A stretch of 64,000 nucleotides of DNA from Antricoccus suffuscus (lineage in GTDB: Bacteria; Actinomycetota; Actinomycetes; Mycobacteriales; Antricoccaceae): assembly GCF_003003235.1 (NCBI RefSeq), contig NZ_PVUE01000004.1, positions 124,001 through 188,000 of the forward strand. Reading direction: 5' to 3'. This document shows positions 15,370-24,784 of this stretch, in pieces (the first letter of the stretch is position 1; every line of letters begins with the position of its first letter). Both the position numbers and the translations under genes were made by a program. The notes under the pieces are model-generated. The model saw only the letters and a list, made by a program, of their open reading frames with translations. It did no database searches and was not told the origin of the DNA.

Positions 15370-16673
15370 GAGGTAATCGTCTGGCCTTCCGCGGTTGATG
15401 CATTGAGTAGCTTGAGCTCCGCGTGGGGGAGCTGATTGAGGGACGACGGATCGCTGGACGCATTCACAGTGATCACGATTGCCACGACCAGCGCGATCAG
15501 TACCAGCAGCCCGATCCCAACGATAATAGCGATTTTGGTGCGATCACCCTTGCCGTCGGAGCCGACCGGAGGGGCTGCAGGAACGATCGGTACGCCGCCG
15601 GCGAATGTCTGCGAACTAACCGGGGGGGACGGTAAGCCAGGACCGCCGCGGGCGCCCGGCGTACTAGGACCTCCAGGCATGCCGGGCGCACCAGGGCCAC
15701 CGGGCGCTCCAGAGCCACGCGGCGGACCGCCGGGCCCAAACGGTACGACGGGGCGACTCGAGGTGTTGCTGCTGAGCGGACCGCGGGCCGCCGGAAAGGT
15801 GCCCGTACCCGCGGCGTTTGGAGCTATCGGCGGATTGGGCGCGCCGCCAGCACGCACTTGGCGTACTACTGGGACGTACGCCGCACCGTCGCGATAACGC
15901 ATCAACGGGTTCTTCGCCATCGTCATCTGGATCAGCGCCCGCACGTGTGGTGGTACGTCGGGCGGTAACGGCCGCGGAGTGTCGCGGATCTGCGACAGCG
16001 CGATCGCGACCGAGTTGTCTCCGTCGAACGGTCGTACGCCGGCGAGACACTCGTAGCCAACGACGCCGAGCGCGTAGATGTCGCTGGTCGGGATAGCCGG
16101 CTTACCCTCGGCTTGTTCGGGCGCGAGGTACTGCGCCGTACCGACGACCGTGCCCTGCTCAGTAAGCGCGACACTGTTCGCGGCCCGTGCGATGCCGAAG
16201 TCGGTGATTTTCAGTACGCCGTCCGGCCGGATGATCAGGTTGCCCGGCTTCACGTCGCGGTGCACCATCCCGGCGCGGTGTGCGGCCCCCAGACCCATCG
16301 CGGTCTGTTCGAGGATGTCGAGGGTGCGGTCGGGGGACAGCCGGCGCTCGCGGATGAGCGTCTCGACGAGCGGCTCGCCGTCGACTAGTTCCATGATGAG
16401 GTACGCCAGCCGCTCACTTTCGTGGACGGTTTCGCCGTAGTCGTAGATGCTCGCGATGTTGGGATGCGACAGGGCCGCGGTGTTGCGGGCCTCGGCGCGG
16501 AACCGGGCGATAAACGTCTCGTCTCCGGTGAATTCGCTGCGCAGGATCTTTGCCGCGACAATGCGGTGCAGCGTGGTGTCTTCGGCCCGCCACACTTGAC
16601 CCATGCCGCCGGTCGCAATAGGGCTGAGCAACTGGTAGCGGTCCCCGAGGCGCACGCCGGGTTTCACACTCAC
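15366..16673 (-). CDS. pknA: Serine/threonine protein kinase PknA
   Basis: A 435-residue membrane kinase of the growth/division cluster. The kinase domain spans ~12-275: the Gly-rich loop IATGGMGQVW, HRDVKPGNL at ~137, DFG at ~157 and GTAQYLAPEQA. A Pro/Gly-rich linker (~280-375) follows, with repeated GGPGAPG-like steps. The single membrane helix is at ~380-402 (IAIIVGIGLLVLIALVVAIVI), with only a short outer tail and no PASTA domains, as in other PknA proteins. It overlaps pbpA upstream and pknB downstream by 4 bases each. PknA usually acts on FtsZ, Wag31 and MurD-type partners; that is family knowledge, not visible here. Confidence 0.93.
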   Translation of the reverse strand: MSVKPGVRLGDRYQLLSPIATGGMGQVWRAEDTTLHRIVAAKILRSEFTGDETFIARFRAEARNTAALSHPNIASIYDYGETVHESERLAYLIMELVDGEPLVETLIRERRLSPDRTLDILEQTAMGLGAAHRAGMVHRDVKPGNLIIRPDGVLKITDFGIARAANSVALTEQGTVVGTAQYLAPEQAEGKPAIPTSDIYALGVVGYECLAGVRPFDGDNSVAIALSQIRDTPRPLPPDVPPHVRALIQMTMAKNPLMRYRDGAAYVPVVRQVRAGGAPNPPIAPNAAGTGTFPAARGPLSSNTSSRPVVPFGPGGPPRGSGAPGGPGAPGMPGGPSTPGARGGPGLPSPPVSSQTFAGGVPIVPAAPPVGSDGKGDRTKIAIIVGIGLLVLIALVVAIVITVNASSDPSSLNQLPHAELKLLNASTAEGQTITS

Positions 16674-18133
16674 TTGCCACCCCCGTGCGCGTTGAGGTAA
16701 GCCTTCATGACATCCGCGGCGATCGGCGCGGACTTCTCGCCACCGGTCCCACCGCCGTTCTTGATGAACACGGCAACCGCGATCTTCGGATTGTTCGCCG
16801 GCGCGAAACCGGTGAACCAGGTGTGGTCCGGGATGCCCGTGGCGACCTGCGCCGTGCCGGTCTTGCCCGCGACGTCAACACCACTGATCTTTGCGGCCTT
16901 GCCGCTGCCGTTTTGGACCACACTGACCATCATGTCCGTGAGATCTTTGGCCTGGCTCTTACTGATGGCCTGATCGCCGAACTTCTCGGGCGATGTCGTG
17001 TCGAGGACGGACAAGTCCGGCGCCTGGGTCTCCTTGATCATGTACGGCTTCATCAGTTGGCCGCCGTTGGCAACCGTGGCCGACAGCATTGCGGCCTGCA
17101 TAGTGGTAAACCGTACGTCACGCTGACCGATCGCGGACTGCGCGAGCGCGGCCTTGTCGATGATGTCTCCCAGCGAGCTGGGAGCCACTTTGAGCGGTGT
17201 CTCGAACGAGTTGCCGGTCACGCCGAATTTCTTCGCCATGCTGCGCAGTGATGTCTCACCGATCTCGTCGACGACGAGCTTCGCGAAGGTCGTGTTGCAG
17301 GAGATCGTAAACGAGTGCAGCAGCGTGTCCTCGCCGGTCGAGGTGCAGCTTTCGCCGTTGTAGTTACTGAGCGTGGTCTGCGTGCCGGGCAGCTTGTAGA
17401 GGTCGGGCGCGGGCACCTTGTCGTCCGGCTTCATACCCTTGTCCAAGGCGGCGGCCATGTCGATGATCTTGAAGGTGCTGCCTGGTGGGTAATTCTCGCT
17501 CAGCGCCTGGTTGTTGCGCGGGTCCGGGTTCTGCGCGCTGAGCGCCTGCGAGGCGGCGCGGATTGCCGACGGCGAGTGGCTGCTCAGGGTGTTGGGATCG
17601 TACGACGGTGTGCTTGCGACGGCCAGGATCGCGCCGGTCTTGGGATCGAGAGCGACAACTCCGCCGACGACTTTTGCCGCCACAAGAGCGTTGTACGCCG
17701 CGTCTTGGGCCGCCGAGTCGAGCGTGAGTACGACGTTGCCGCCCTTGGGATCACGGCCGGAGAACAGGTCGCCGATCGCCGTACCGACAAGCCGGTCGTC
17801 GGTACCTGACAGGACGTCGTTCTCGGTCTTCTCGATCCCGGTCGCGCCGTAGACGATGGAGTAGTAACCGGTGACCGCGGCGTACTCACCGCCCTGCGGG
17901 TATGTACGCAGGTATTTGAGCTGATCCTTGGTTTTCACCGAGGTAGCGATGGCCTTGCCGTCTACCACGATCGCGCCGCGCTGGCGCTGATACTCGTCGA
18001 GCAGGACCCGGGTGTTGGCTGGGTTGTTGCGCAGCGCGTTGGCGCGGACGACTTGCAGCCAGTTGAGGTTGGCGACGACCAGCGCGAAGAGGACGACGAC
18101 GAACAGCGCGAGTTTGCGGACCGGCTTCTTCAC
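16670..18133 (-). CDS. pbpA: Penicillin-binding protein A (class B transpeptidase)
   Basis: A 487-residue monofunctional D,D-transpeptidase that cross-links septal/lateral peptidoglycan. It has an N-terminal membrane anchor (~8-27, LALFVVVLFALVVANLNWLQ), a dimerisation-type domain, then the transpeptidase domain with all three motifs: SxxK as STFK at ~217, SxN as SCN at ~277, and KTG in AGKTGTAQ at ~424. The length matches actinobacterial PbpA. It follows rodA with a 4-base overlap and pairs with it as glycosyltransferase plus transpeptidase. PbpA is a known target of the neighbouring PknB/PstP pair in mycobacteria. Confidence 0.95.
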   Translation of the reverse strand: MKKPVRKLALFVVVLFALVVANLNWLQVVRANALRNNPANTRVLLDEYQRQRGAIVVDGKAIATSVKTKDQLKYLRTYPQGGEYAAVTGYYSIVYGATGIEKTENDVLSGTDDRLVGTAIGDLFSGRDPKGGNVVLTLDSAAQDAAYNALVAAKVVGGVVALDPKTGAILAVASTPSYDPNTLSSHSPSAIRAASQALSAQNPDPRNNQALSENYPPGSTFKIIDMAAALDKGMKPDDKVPAPDLYKLPGTQTTLSNYNGESCTSTGEDTLLHSFTISCNTTFAKLVVDEIGETSLRSMAKKFGVTGNSFETPLKVAPSSLGDIIDKAALAQSAIGQRDVRFTTMQAAMLSATVANGGQLMKPYMIKETQAPDLSVLDTTSPEKFGDQAISKSQAKDLTDMMVSVVQNGSGKAAKISGVDVAGKTGTAQVATGIPDHTWFTGFAPANNPKIAVAVFIKNGGGTGGEKSAPIAADVMKAYLNAHGGGK

Positions 18134-19686
18134 GCCTTGTCCCCCTCGTCAGCCGGAGGGTTCTGCAGCTGGTCGGATAGCGGTAGACGCTCACCGGCAG
18201 CATTTTTGCGCAGCGTCAGGCGAGGAGCCTTCGCCGGGTGGCGCTTGGCGGCTTCTTCGACCTTGATCTGCGCCATCTGTAGAGTCTGCTCGCTGATCGG
18301 GGCCTTCGGGGTCGGGCGTACGGCGGGTCGCCTTGCCGCGTCCGAGATCCGCATGATGAGCGCAATCAGCGCGAAGTTGGCGACGAGGGAAGATCCGCCG
18401 TACGACAGGAAGGGTGTCGTAAGCCCGGTCAGCGGGATCAGCCCGGTGACGCCGCCGGTGATCACGAAGACCTGCAGTCCCATCGAGAATCCGAGGCCGG
18501 CAGCCAGCAGCGTGCCAAAGGAGTCGCGCACCAGCAGCGAGGTGCGGAAGCCGCGTTCGACGATGACGACGAACAGCACAAGAATCCCGACCAGCCCGAC
18601 CAGCCCGAGCTCTTCGCCGAGCGCAGCGGAGATGAAGTCGGACTTGGGCAGCGGCACCTTGTCGGGATGACCGAGGCCCCAGCCGGTGCCGAAGATGCCG
18701 CCGGTGCCGAAGCTGAACAGGGACTGTCGAAGTTGGTAGCCGATATCGCCACTGCCGAAGGGGTTAAGCCAGGCGGTGACCCGGTCGCGCACGTGACCGA
18801 ACAGGAAGTAGGCAAGCGTCGAGCCGCCAAGGAACAGGAGGAGTCCGATAACGACCCAGGAGACGCGTTCGGTGGCGATGTAGAGCAGTGCGACGAAGAT
18901 GCCGAAGAACAGCAACGACGAGCCGAGGTCGCGCTCAAACATCAGCACCAGCAGGCTGACGACCCACATGATGATGATCGGGCCGAGGTCGCGGGCGCGC
19001 GGGAACTCGATCCCGGCCACTTTGCGACTGGCGAGGCTGAGCACGTCCCGTTTGGCGACGAGGTAGCCGGCGAAGCTGATCAGCAGCGCGATCTTCGCGA
19101 ACTCCCCCGGCTGGATGGAGAACCCGGCCATGCGGATCCAGATCTTTGCGCCGTTGATGACGGGGCTGAGGGATCCGGGCAAGATCGCGGGGAGCGCCAG
19201 CAGGATAATTCCGGCGAGGCCGAGGGTGAAGCTGAACTTGCCGAGCGTTCGGTGATCGCGGATGAAGATGAGCAACGCGACGAACAGCACCAGCCCGACG
19301 ATCATCCAGCCGATCTGGGTTGTGCCATCCGCCTTGGGCATCGGCAGACCCTCGCTGCGCGCGTACTCCTGATCGGCGAAATCGAGTCGCCGGATCATGA
19401 CCAGCCCAATCCCGTTCAGTAGCGCGACGCACGGCAGCAAGATCGGGTCGGCGTACGGCGCGGTGATCCGGATGGCGACGTGCGCGACCCCCCAGACACC
19501 GATAAAGCCGAGGGCGTACCACGCGAGTTGCTTGTCGAGTTTGCCGGTGAGTGCGAGGTCGGTAGCGACTTGAGCGGCGATGACGATGACGGTCGCGAAC
19601 ACGAGCATCGCCAGCTCGGCGTTACGGCGCTTGGGGTACGCCGCGGCGGGTGCGCGGTTTTGCTGGGCGGGGGAGACGGCGACCAT
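18130..19686 (-). CDS. rodA: Peptidoglycan glycosyltransferase of the RodA/FtsW/SpoVE family
   Basis: A 518-residue polytopic membrane protein with about ten hydrophobic helices. The hallmark extracellular loop reads GSGDIGYQLRQSLFSFGTGG, then GTGWGLG, then KSDFISAALGEELGLVG, as in SEDS glycosyltransferases. Its position directly before pbpA identifies it as the cluster's RodA rather than FtsW. It has a hydrophilic C-terminal tail of ~70 residues rich in Lys and Arg, where kinases of the cluster could act. It starts 3 bases after pstP. Confidence 0.95.
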   Translation of the reverse strand: MVAVSPAQQNRAPAAAYPKRRNAELAMLVFATVIVIAAQVATDLALTGKLDKQLAWYALGFIGVWGVAHVAIRITAPYADPILLPCVALLNGIGLVMIRRLDFADQEYARSEGLPMPKADGTTQIGWMIVGLVLFVALLIFIRDHRTLGKFSFTLGLAGIILLALPAILPGSLSPVINGAKIWIRMAGFSIQPGEFAKIALLISFAGYLVAKRDVLSLASRKVAGIEFPRARDLGPIIIMWVVSLLVLMFERDLGSSLLFFGIFVALLYIATERVSWVVIGLLLFLGGSTLAYFLFGHVRDRVTAWLNPFGSGDIGYQLRQSLFSFGTGGIFGTGWGLGHPDKVPLPKSDFISAALGEELGLVGLVGILVLFVVIVERGFRTSLLVRDSFGTLLAAGLGFSMGLQVFVITGGVTGLIPLTGLTTPFLSYGGSSLVANFALIALIMRISDAARRPAVRPTPKAPISEQTLQMAQIKVEEAAKRHPAKAPRLTLRKNAAGERLPLSDQLQNPPADEGDKA

Positions 19687-19689
19687 CGG

Positions 19690-21111
19690 TCACCTCTCCT
19701 TCCGGCAAGTGACGCCGGGTGTCTGCGGCGCCGACGACTGGCTGGCGCCGGACTCTCCGGAGGCCGATGGGTCCGCCGGCGGTGAGGAGGGCTCCGCCGG
19801 TGGGCTCGCCGTGTCCGAGCCCGGTGCCGGACTTGTTGGTGCGGGGCTTGTCGGCGTGGGGTTTGTCGGCGTCGGACTTGCCGGGTCGGGCGTCGTGTGG
19901 CACAACGGCAGGAGCTGTTTGGCGAGCCGCCCGACGATCTCGCGCGCATTTTTCAGAGAGGTCGCGTCCACACCCGTGGTGAGGTCGGACCGGGTGACCT
20001 CATTGAGATCGCTGGCCCGGTATTTGGTGTCTTCTTGAAGCGAGTAGAGCCGAACCGGCCCGATGGTGGTGTTGACGCCGTTGTATATCACGACGTTGTC
20101 GCCCTTGACGCCCACGAAGTACTGCGAGTGTATGTAGGCACGGCCAGCGAAGAACAACCCGATCAGGGCGAGAATGACGACGATCAGGGTGATCAGTAAT
20201 CGCTTACCCTTGCGCTTTTTCGGCTCCTCGTCTGAGTCGTCGGGTGTCTCGTCCTCGTCGCGCGGTGCGGCTCGGTCGTTATTGGTCGCGATAGCGGCGC
20301 GGGCCGCCGGCGTCGTACCCGTCAACTCGCGCTGCCCCTGGTTGTTGCCGGCCGCGCCGTCGACGACGGGTGAGTCAGACACGCTCGCGGACTCGTCATC
20401 GTCCAGCACGTCGGCGACGATCACCGTCACGTTGTCCGGACCACCGGCGCGCAGCGCCAGGTCGATGAGACGCTCGGCGGCATCCTCTGGGTCGGTGATC
20501 GCGAGGCCGTCGTGGATCGTCTCGAACGACACGAAGCTCGACAGCCCGTCGCTGCACAGCACGTAACGGTCGCCCGGGCGCGCCTCGCGCATCGAGAGGT
20601 CCGGCTCGACGTCGGCGCCATTGAGCGCGCGCAGAATCACTGAGCGCTGCGGGTGGACGCTGGCCTCCTCTTCGGTGATCCGACCCTCGTCGATCAGCGC
20701 CTGCACAAACGTGTCGTCGTGGGTGATCTGCGTCAGCGTGCCATCGCGCAGCAAGTAGGCGCGGCTGTCGCCGACGTGACACAGCGCGATCCGCTGTCCG
20801 TTGAACAGCATCGCGGTGAGCGTCGTACCCATGCCGTCGAGCTCCGGCCGTTCGTCGACGACTTCCCGCAGATGCTGAGTGCTGGAGTGGGTGGCGTCCC
20901 GTAGGGCCTCGAGCATGTCGGCGGCTGGCACGTCCTCATCGAGATATTCGAACGCGGCGATGACGATCTTGCTCGCGACTTCGCCGCCGACGTGACCGCC
21001 CATCCCGTCCGCTACGGCAAGCAGTCGCGATCCGGCGTACACCGAGTCTTGGTTGTTCTGCCGGACGAGGCCGCGGTCGGAACGAGCCGCATAGCGCAGA
21101 TACAGCGTCAT
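19690..21111 (-). CDS. pstP: PP2C-family protein serine/threonine phosphatase
   Basis: A 473-residue membrane phosphatase that reverses PknA/PknB phosphorylation. The PP2C catalytic domain fills ~1-235: RSDRGLVRQNNQDS, the metal site VADGMGGHVGGEVAS at ~35-48, GDSRAYLLR, and GPDNVTVIVADV with the last metal-binding Asp. A cytoplasmic linker follows, then a membrane helix at ~300-322 (LLITLIVVILALIGLFFAG), an extracytoplasmic domain of ~90 residues and a Pro/Ser/Thr-rich tail. The length and layout match actinobacterial PstP; the P/S/T tail is longer than in mycobacteria. It overlaps fhaB by 4 bases. Confidence 0.95.
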   Translation of the reverse strand: MTLYLRYAARSDRGLVRQNNQDSVYAGSRLLAVADGMGGHVGGEVASKIVIAAFEYLDEDVPAADMLEALRDATHSSTQHLREVVDERPELDGMGTTLTAMLFNGQRIALCHVGDSRAYLLRDGTLTQITHDDTFVQALIDEGRITEEEASVHPQRSVILRALNGADVEPDLSMREARPGDRYVLCSDGLSSFVSFETIHDGLAITDPEDAAERLIDLALRAGGPDNVTVIVADVLDDDESASVSDSPVVDGAAGNNQGQRELTGTTPAARAAIATNNDRAAPRDEDETPDDSDEEPKKRKGKRLLITLIVVILALIGLFFAGRAYIHSQYFVGVKGDNVVIYNGVNTTIGPVRLYSLQEDTKYRASDLNEVTRSDLTTGVDATSLKNAREIVGRLAKQLLPLCHTTPDPASPTPTNPTPTSPAPTSPAPGSDTASPPAEPSSPPADPSASGESGASQSSAPQTPGVTCRKER

Positions 21112-21596
21112 GCGCGCAGCTCGAGGACCGTCTTACCGATGCGGATCGGTACGCCGACGGGCACATGAATAGGAGCGGCGACCCGTTGGCGGTCGAGGTA
21201 CGTGCCGTTGGTGGAGCCCAGATCCTCGACGAGCCATTCCCCGTCGCTGCGGCGGGTGAGTCGAGCGTGTCGTGAGCTGGCGAAGTCGTCGGTGAGTACG
21301 ACGGTCGAGTCGTCCGCGCGCCCGACGAGAATCGGCGCCGTACCGAGGTTGATCCGGGTGCCGACCAGTGCACCGGCGGTGACGATCAGCTGGCGGGGTG
21401 AGCCGCGCGGTGCCATAGGGCGCTGCGTTTGCGCGGGTTGCGGACGGGCTGCGGCGCGCGGTGGAGCGGTGGCGACGCTGCGCGGTTTCGAGCCGCTGAG
21501 GTCGGCCTTGACGAGCCGGAAGATGAAGTAGAGAAACAGCCACAGAAGCGCGAGGAATCCAAACCGGATGGCCTGGATGACGATCGCTGCGGTCAT
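21108..21596 (-). CDS. fhaB: FHA-domain membrane-associated protein FhaB (FipA)
   Basis: A 162-residue protein: one N-terminal membrane helix (~7-28, FGFLALLWLFLYFIFRLV), a short basic linker, and a C-terminal FHA domain (~70-160). The phosphothreonine-binding face is intact: a GRADDSTVVLTDDFASSRHARL stretch with the conserved Arg, Ser and His, and LGSTNGTYLDRQRV. FHA proteins of this cluster read PknA/PknB phosphorylation and link it to FtsZ/FtsQ and to the flippase MviN. It overlaps fhaA and pstP by 4 bases each. Confidence 0.93.
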   Translation of the reverse strand: MTAAIVIQAIRFGFLALLWLFLYFIFRLVKADLSGSKPRSVATAPPRAAARPQPAQTQRPMAPRGSPRQLIVTAGALVGTRINLGTAPILVGRADDSTVVLTDDFASSRHARLTRRSDGEWLVEDLGSTNGTYLDRQRVAAPIHVPVGVPIRIGKTVLELRA

Positions 21597-22423
21597 CGGC
21601 CATCACCAGGCTCGTAGCGGTACACCAATACGCTATGCCCGAGCCGGATGACATCGCCGTGAGTGAGGCGTTGGCTGCTGACCTTGCGACCGTTGACGTG
21701 GGTGCCGTTGGTCGACTGCAGGTCCTGCACGTCGGCTCCCTGTTGATCGACGACGACCTGGGCGTGCAGCCGTGAGACGCCGGTGTCGGTGATCTGGATG
21801 TCCGCCGCCGAACCGCGGCCGATGACGTTCTTGCCGTTCTTGAGCACGTGCTTTGTGTTGGGTCCGTCGACCACGATGAGGTGCTGGTACGCCGCGGGAG
21901 CAGGGCTGGGCGGGGCGGCCGGTTGGCGGCCGATGAGCCGAGTGGACGGCTCGTCGTCGTCGTTGGATCGCGGGATCGGTGGCGGTGGTGCGGCGATCGG
22001 CGGTGCCGTTGAGCGCGAAACCGGTGGCGGCGGTGGCGGCATCGAGTCCTTATTACCGCTGACGGATGACTGGACGTGAAACACGCCCGTGCTCAGCGAG
22101 TCCTGACGCGCGAACTGGATCTTGATCTGACCGTACGTCGACCAGCCCTCGCTCGCGGCGTGCTCGCGGACCATGTCCGACAGGCTGCGGGTGAGCTGGG
22201 TTTCCCACTCGTGGAGGTGGTCGTAGTCGGTTGCGCCTAGTTGTACGACGTACCGGTTGGGGACCATGACCCGGTCATGACCCACTATTACCTTGTTGTC
22301 GTCGGCATCGATCTTCAGGGCACGGGCGATCTCAGATGGGTGGACCTTGCCCTTGAAGACGCGAGCGAAGGCATTGCCCACGGTGTTTTCGAGCTTGCGC
22401 TCGAACCGTGAAAAAACGCCCAT
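21593..22423 (-). CDS. fhaA: FhaA, DUF3662 plus FHA domain protein
   Basis: A 276-residue cytoplasmic protein and first gene of the operon. The N-terminal DUF3662 domain (~1-115) begins MGVFSRFERKLENTVGNAFA and is diagnostic of FhaA. A Pro-rich linker (~125-185) follows, then an FHA domain (~185-270) with GRGSAADIQITDTGVSRLHAQV and LQSTNGTHVNGRKV, including the conserved Arg, Ser, His and Asn. It has an ideal AGGAGG Shine-Dalgarno sequence 6 bases before the ATG. The 207 bp upstream must hold the promoter of the whole seven-gene operon, but I could not pick a convincing -35/-10 pair. Confidence 0.95.
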   Translation of the reverse strand: MGVFSRFERKLENTVGNAFARVFKGKVHPSEIARALKIDADDNKVIVGHDRVMVPNRYVVQLGATDYDHLHEWETQLTRSLSDMVREHAASEGWSTYGQIKIQFARQDSLSTGVFHVQSSVSGNKDSMPPPPPPVSRSTAPPIAAPPPPIPRSNDDDEPSTRLIGRQPAAPPSPAPAAYQHLIVVDGPNTKHVLKNGKNVIGRGSAADIQITDTGVSRLHAQVVVDQQGADVQDLQSTNGTHVNGRKVSSQRLTHGDVIRLGHSVLVYRYEPGDGR

Positions 22424-22630
22424 CGTGCCTCCTCTCGCTGCCGTGTGCGGGCACCCAAAAGCCGTGCGCCCGAAAAGACGCGTATGCCATGGTATCGGTC
22501 CCGTTGTGAGCGGTGCGGTTGATCACTCTGCAAGTCGCGATATCTCGCGCCTGCTCGGCCCTCCGTGAGCTTGTACTCGCCAGCGTGAGAACGCGTGGCA
22601 CGATCCGCGAGTTCCTCCCGACCTGCTGGG

Positions 22631-23764
22631 TTAGAGGAGGGTCGCGTCGTCGGCCTTGTCGTAGGGTCGAATCTCGTCGGTGCGGCCCTCGCGTACCTTC
22701 GTCGCCCACTGTGGCTCGGAGAGTACGGCGCGGCCGAGTGCGACGAGATCGAATTCGCCCGCCTCGAACAGCTCGACCAGACGGGCGAGGCTCAAGGACG
22801 CGGTCTGCTCGTCGTCGGTGGCGCGGTAGGCCTTGGCGACGCCGACCGAACCGACCGAGATTGTCGGCAGTCCAGTCAGTTTCTTCGTCCAGCCGGACAG
22901 GGTGCGTTCGGAGTCGTCGTACGCCGGAAGCCAGTAACGCCGGGTCGAGACGTGCATCGCGCTGACGCCCGCGTCGACCAGCGGCGTCAGAATCTGCTCG
23001 AGCTCGGCCGGACTCTGGGCGATCTGCGCGTCGTAATTCCCGCCTTTCCACTGTGAATAGCGGAAAGCGACGAGGAATTCGGGGCCTACCGCTTCGCGTA
23101 CGGCGGCCACGAGTTCGGCGGCAAATCGCACCCGCTTGGTGAGCGTGCCGCCGTAGTTGTCGTCGCGGTTGTTCGTCTGCGACCAGAAGAACTGGTCGAG
23201 CAGATAGCCGTGTGCGCCGTGGATTTCGATGCCGTCGAACCCGATCCGCTGAGCGTCAACGGCGCCCTGCACGAACGCGGCGATGATGTCGTCGACGTCG
23301 CGGACGGTCGCGGCGACGCCCTTCGCCGTACCGTCCAAATGGATGCCCGACGGGTTGATGACCGGCGCACCCTCGTTGAATGGCGATCCTTCCTGACGCT
23401 GAGTCCCGAGGTGCCAGAGCTGCGGAATGATCAGCCCACCCTCGGCGTGCACCGCCTCGGCCACACGCGCCCAGCCGGCCAGGGCATCTTCACCGTAAAA
23501 GCGCGGCACTCTGCGGCTTGTGCCGGACGATGGGTGATCGACGTACGTCGCCTCGGTGATCAGGAGGCCGAGATCGGCGGCGCGGCGTGCGTAGTAGGCG
23601 GCCACGTCGTCACCGGGGACGCCGCCCGGAGACTTCTGGCGGGTCATCGGTGCCATGACGAATCGATTGGCGAGCGTTCGGCCGCCGAGGGAGTACGGCG
23701 TGAACAGGGGCGACGGATCGACGCCGTCGAGGAGCTGCGACTCGGATGAGGATATGGAAGTCAT
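22631..23764 (-). CDS. NADH:flavin oxidoreductase, Old Yellow Enzyme family
   Basis: A 377-residue single-domain TIM-barrel flavoprotein that reduces activated C=C bonds with NAD(P)H and FMN. Seen: FTPYSLGGRTLANRFVMAPMTR near the start, GLIIPQLWHLG, a FDGIEIHGAHGYLLDQFFW block with the His-x-x-His-type substrate site, and the FMN phosphate region SVGSVG. No C-terminal Fe-S/FAD half is present, so it is of the short OYE type. I chose ATG 23764; the TTG at 23776 adds four residues. It is monocistronic, next to the divergent aquaporin gene. The substrate is unknown. Confidence 0.9.
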   Translation of the reverse strand: MTSISSSESQLLDGVDPSPLFTPYSLGGRTLANRFVMAPMTRQKSPGGVPGDDVAAYYARRAADLGLLITEATYVDHPSSGTSRRVPRFYGEDALAGWARVAEAVHAEGGLIIPQLWHLGTQRQEGSPFNEGAPVINPSGIHLDGTAKGVAATVRDVDDIIAAFVQGAVDAQRIGFDGIEIHGAHGYLLDQFFWSQTNNRDDNYGGTLTKRVRFAAELVAAVREAVGPEFLVAFRYSQWKGGNYDAQIAQSPAELEQILTPLVDAGVSAMHVSTRRYWLPAYDDSERTLSGWTKKLTGLPTISVGSVGVAKAYRATDDEQTASLSLARLVELFEAGEFDLVALGRAVLSEPQWATKVREGRTDEIRPYDKADDATLL

Positions 23765-23934
23765 GCAGCCAGCCAATCACGGGTGGAGTTTGAAGATTCA
23801 ACCGGGCTATAGGTGAGTGAATTGTCGGCGAAAAATTGCCATCTGCGCTGCTCACAGGACTAGACACGCCTCGTCGACGGGGTAAAGATGTGTTTAGTCG
23901 TCGTAATGTTCGACGGCCATAACTGGAGGAATCA

Positions 23935-24678
23935 ATGGATATCCGCAAGTTGGTCGCAGAGGCACTTGGTACGGCGCTCCTTGTCTTCTTATCTGTCGGT
24001 ACGGCGACACTGTGCTTCGGGTTCGGCATGACGGGCAAGAGCGCTGCCGCGGGTGTCGTCGCGACCGCCCTCTCGTTCGGGCTTGTGCTGCTCGTACTCG
24101 CCTACGCGATCGGCCCGATCTCCGGCTGTCACATCAACCCGGCCGTGACGATCGGCTTCTTGGTTGCGCGGCGCATTTCCATCACCGAGGCGGTCGGCTA
24201 CTGGATTGCTCAGATTGTTGGCGGTATCGCCGGAGCGGCGCTTCTGCGTGCCATGTTCGCCGGGGCGGCCGACTATTCGACCGACAAAGTCGGGCTCGGC
24301 ACGGATGGTTGGGGTGATGCGTCGATGATCGGACTGAACGCCGGCGGCGCCTTCCTCGCTGAAGTTGTCCTGACCTTTATGTTCGTGACCGTCGTACTCG
24401 CGGTGACGCGCAAGGCTTCCTGGCCGCAGCTCGGCGGGGTCGCTATTGGCCTGTCCCTTACGACGGTGCACCTCATCGGTATCCCCCTGACCGGTACGTC
24501 GGTCAACCCCGCGCGCAGCATCGGCCCAGCGCTGTTCGTCGGCGGTGACTCGCTGAGCCAACTGTGGCTATTCATTGTCGCGCCGCTCGTCGGTGGCGCG
24601 ATTGCCGCTCTCGTCACGATGTACTTCTATCCCGGTGAGCACGTGGCGCCGGAAGTGACCGCAGACGAGGCCGTCTAG
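23935..24678 (+). CDS. aqpZ: Aquaporin Z-type water channel
   Basis: A 247-residue MIP-family channel with six membrane helices and both NPA boxes: SGCHINPAVTIG at ~65 and TSVNPARSIGPAL at ~190. The residues around the boxes (a His in helix 5 at TTVHLIG, an Arg after the second NPA) fit the narrow water-selective filter of AqpZ rather than a glycerol facilitator. CTGGAGGAATCA gives a strong ribosome site before the ATG. It is a single gene followed by a long hairpin. Confidence 0.9.
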   Translation: MDIRKLVAEALGTALLVFLSVGTATLCFGFGMTGKSAAAGVVATALSFGLVLLVLAYAIGPISGCHINPAVTIGFLVARRISITEAVGYWIAQIVGGIAGAALLRAMFAGAADYSTDKVGLGTDGWGDASMIGLNAGGAFLAEVVLTFMFVTVVLAVTRKASWPQLGGVAIGLSLTTVHLIGIPLTGTSVNPARSIGPALFVGGDSLSQLWLFIVAPLVGGAIAALVTMYFYPGEHVAPEVTADEAV

Positions 24679-24737
24679 CCACCGATCATCTTGCGACGTC
24701 CTTAGACCCTTCGCGCCTAGCGGTGGCGGATTGTGTC

Positions 24738-24784
24738 TTAGCGGGAAGGTTTGGTGCGCTCAGCGCATCAAACCTTCCAGCTAA
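24738..24784 (+). terminator. Long hairpin after aqpZ
   Basis: GGAAGGTTTGGTGCGC (24744-24759) pairs with GCGCATCAAACCTTCC (24763-24778) around a 3-base loop, with a single G-T pair. The stem can be extended outward by TTAGC/GCTAA. It is a strong transcription terminator candidate about 65 bp after the aqpZ stop, with no T-run. Confidence 0.75.
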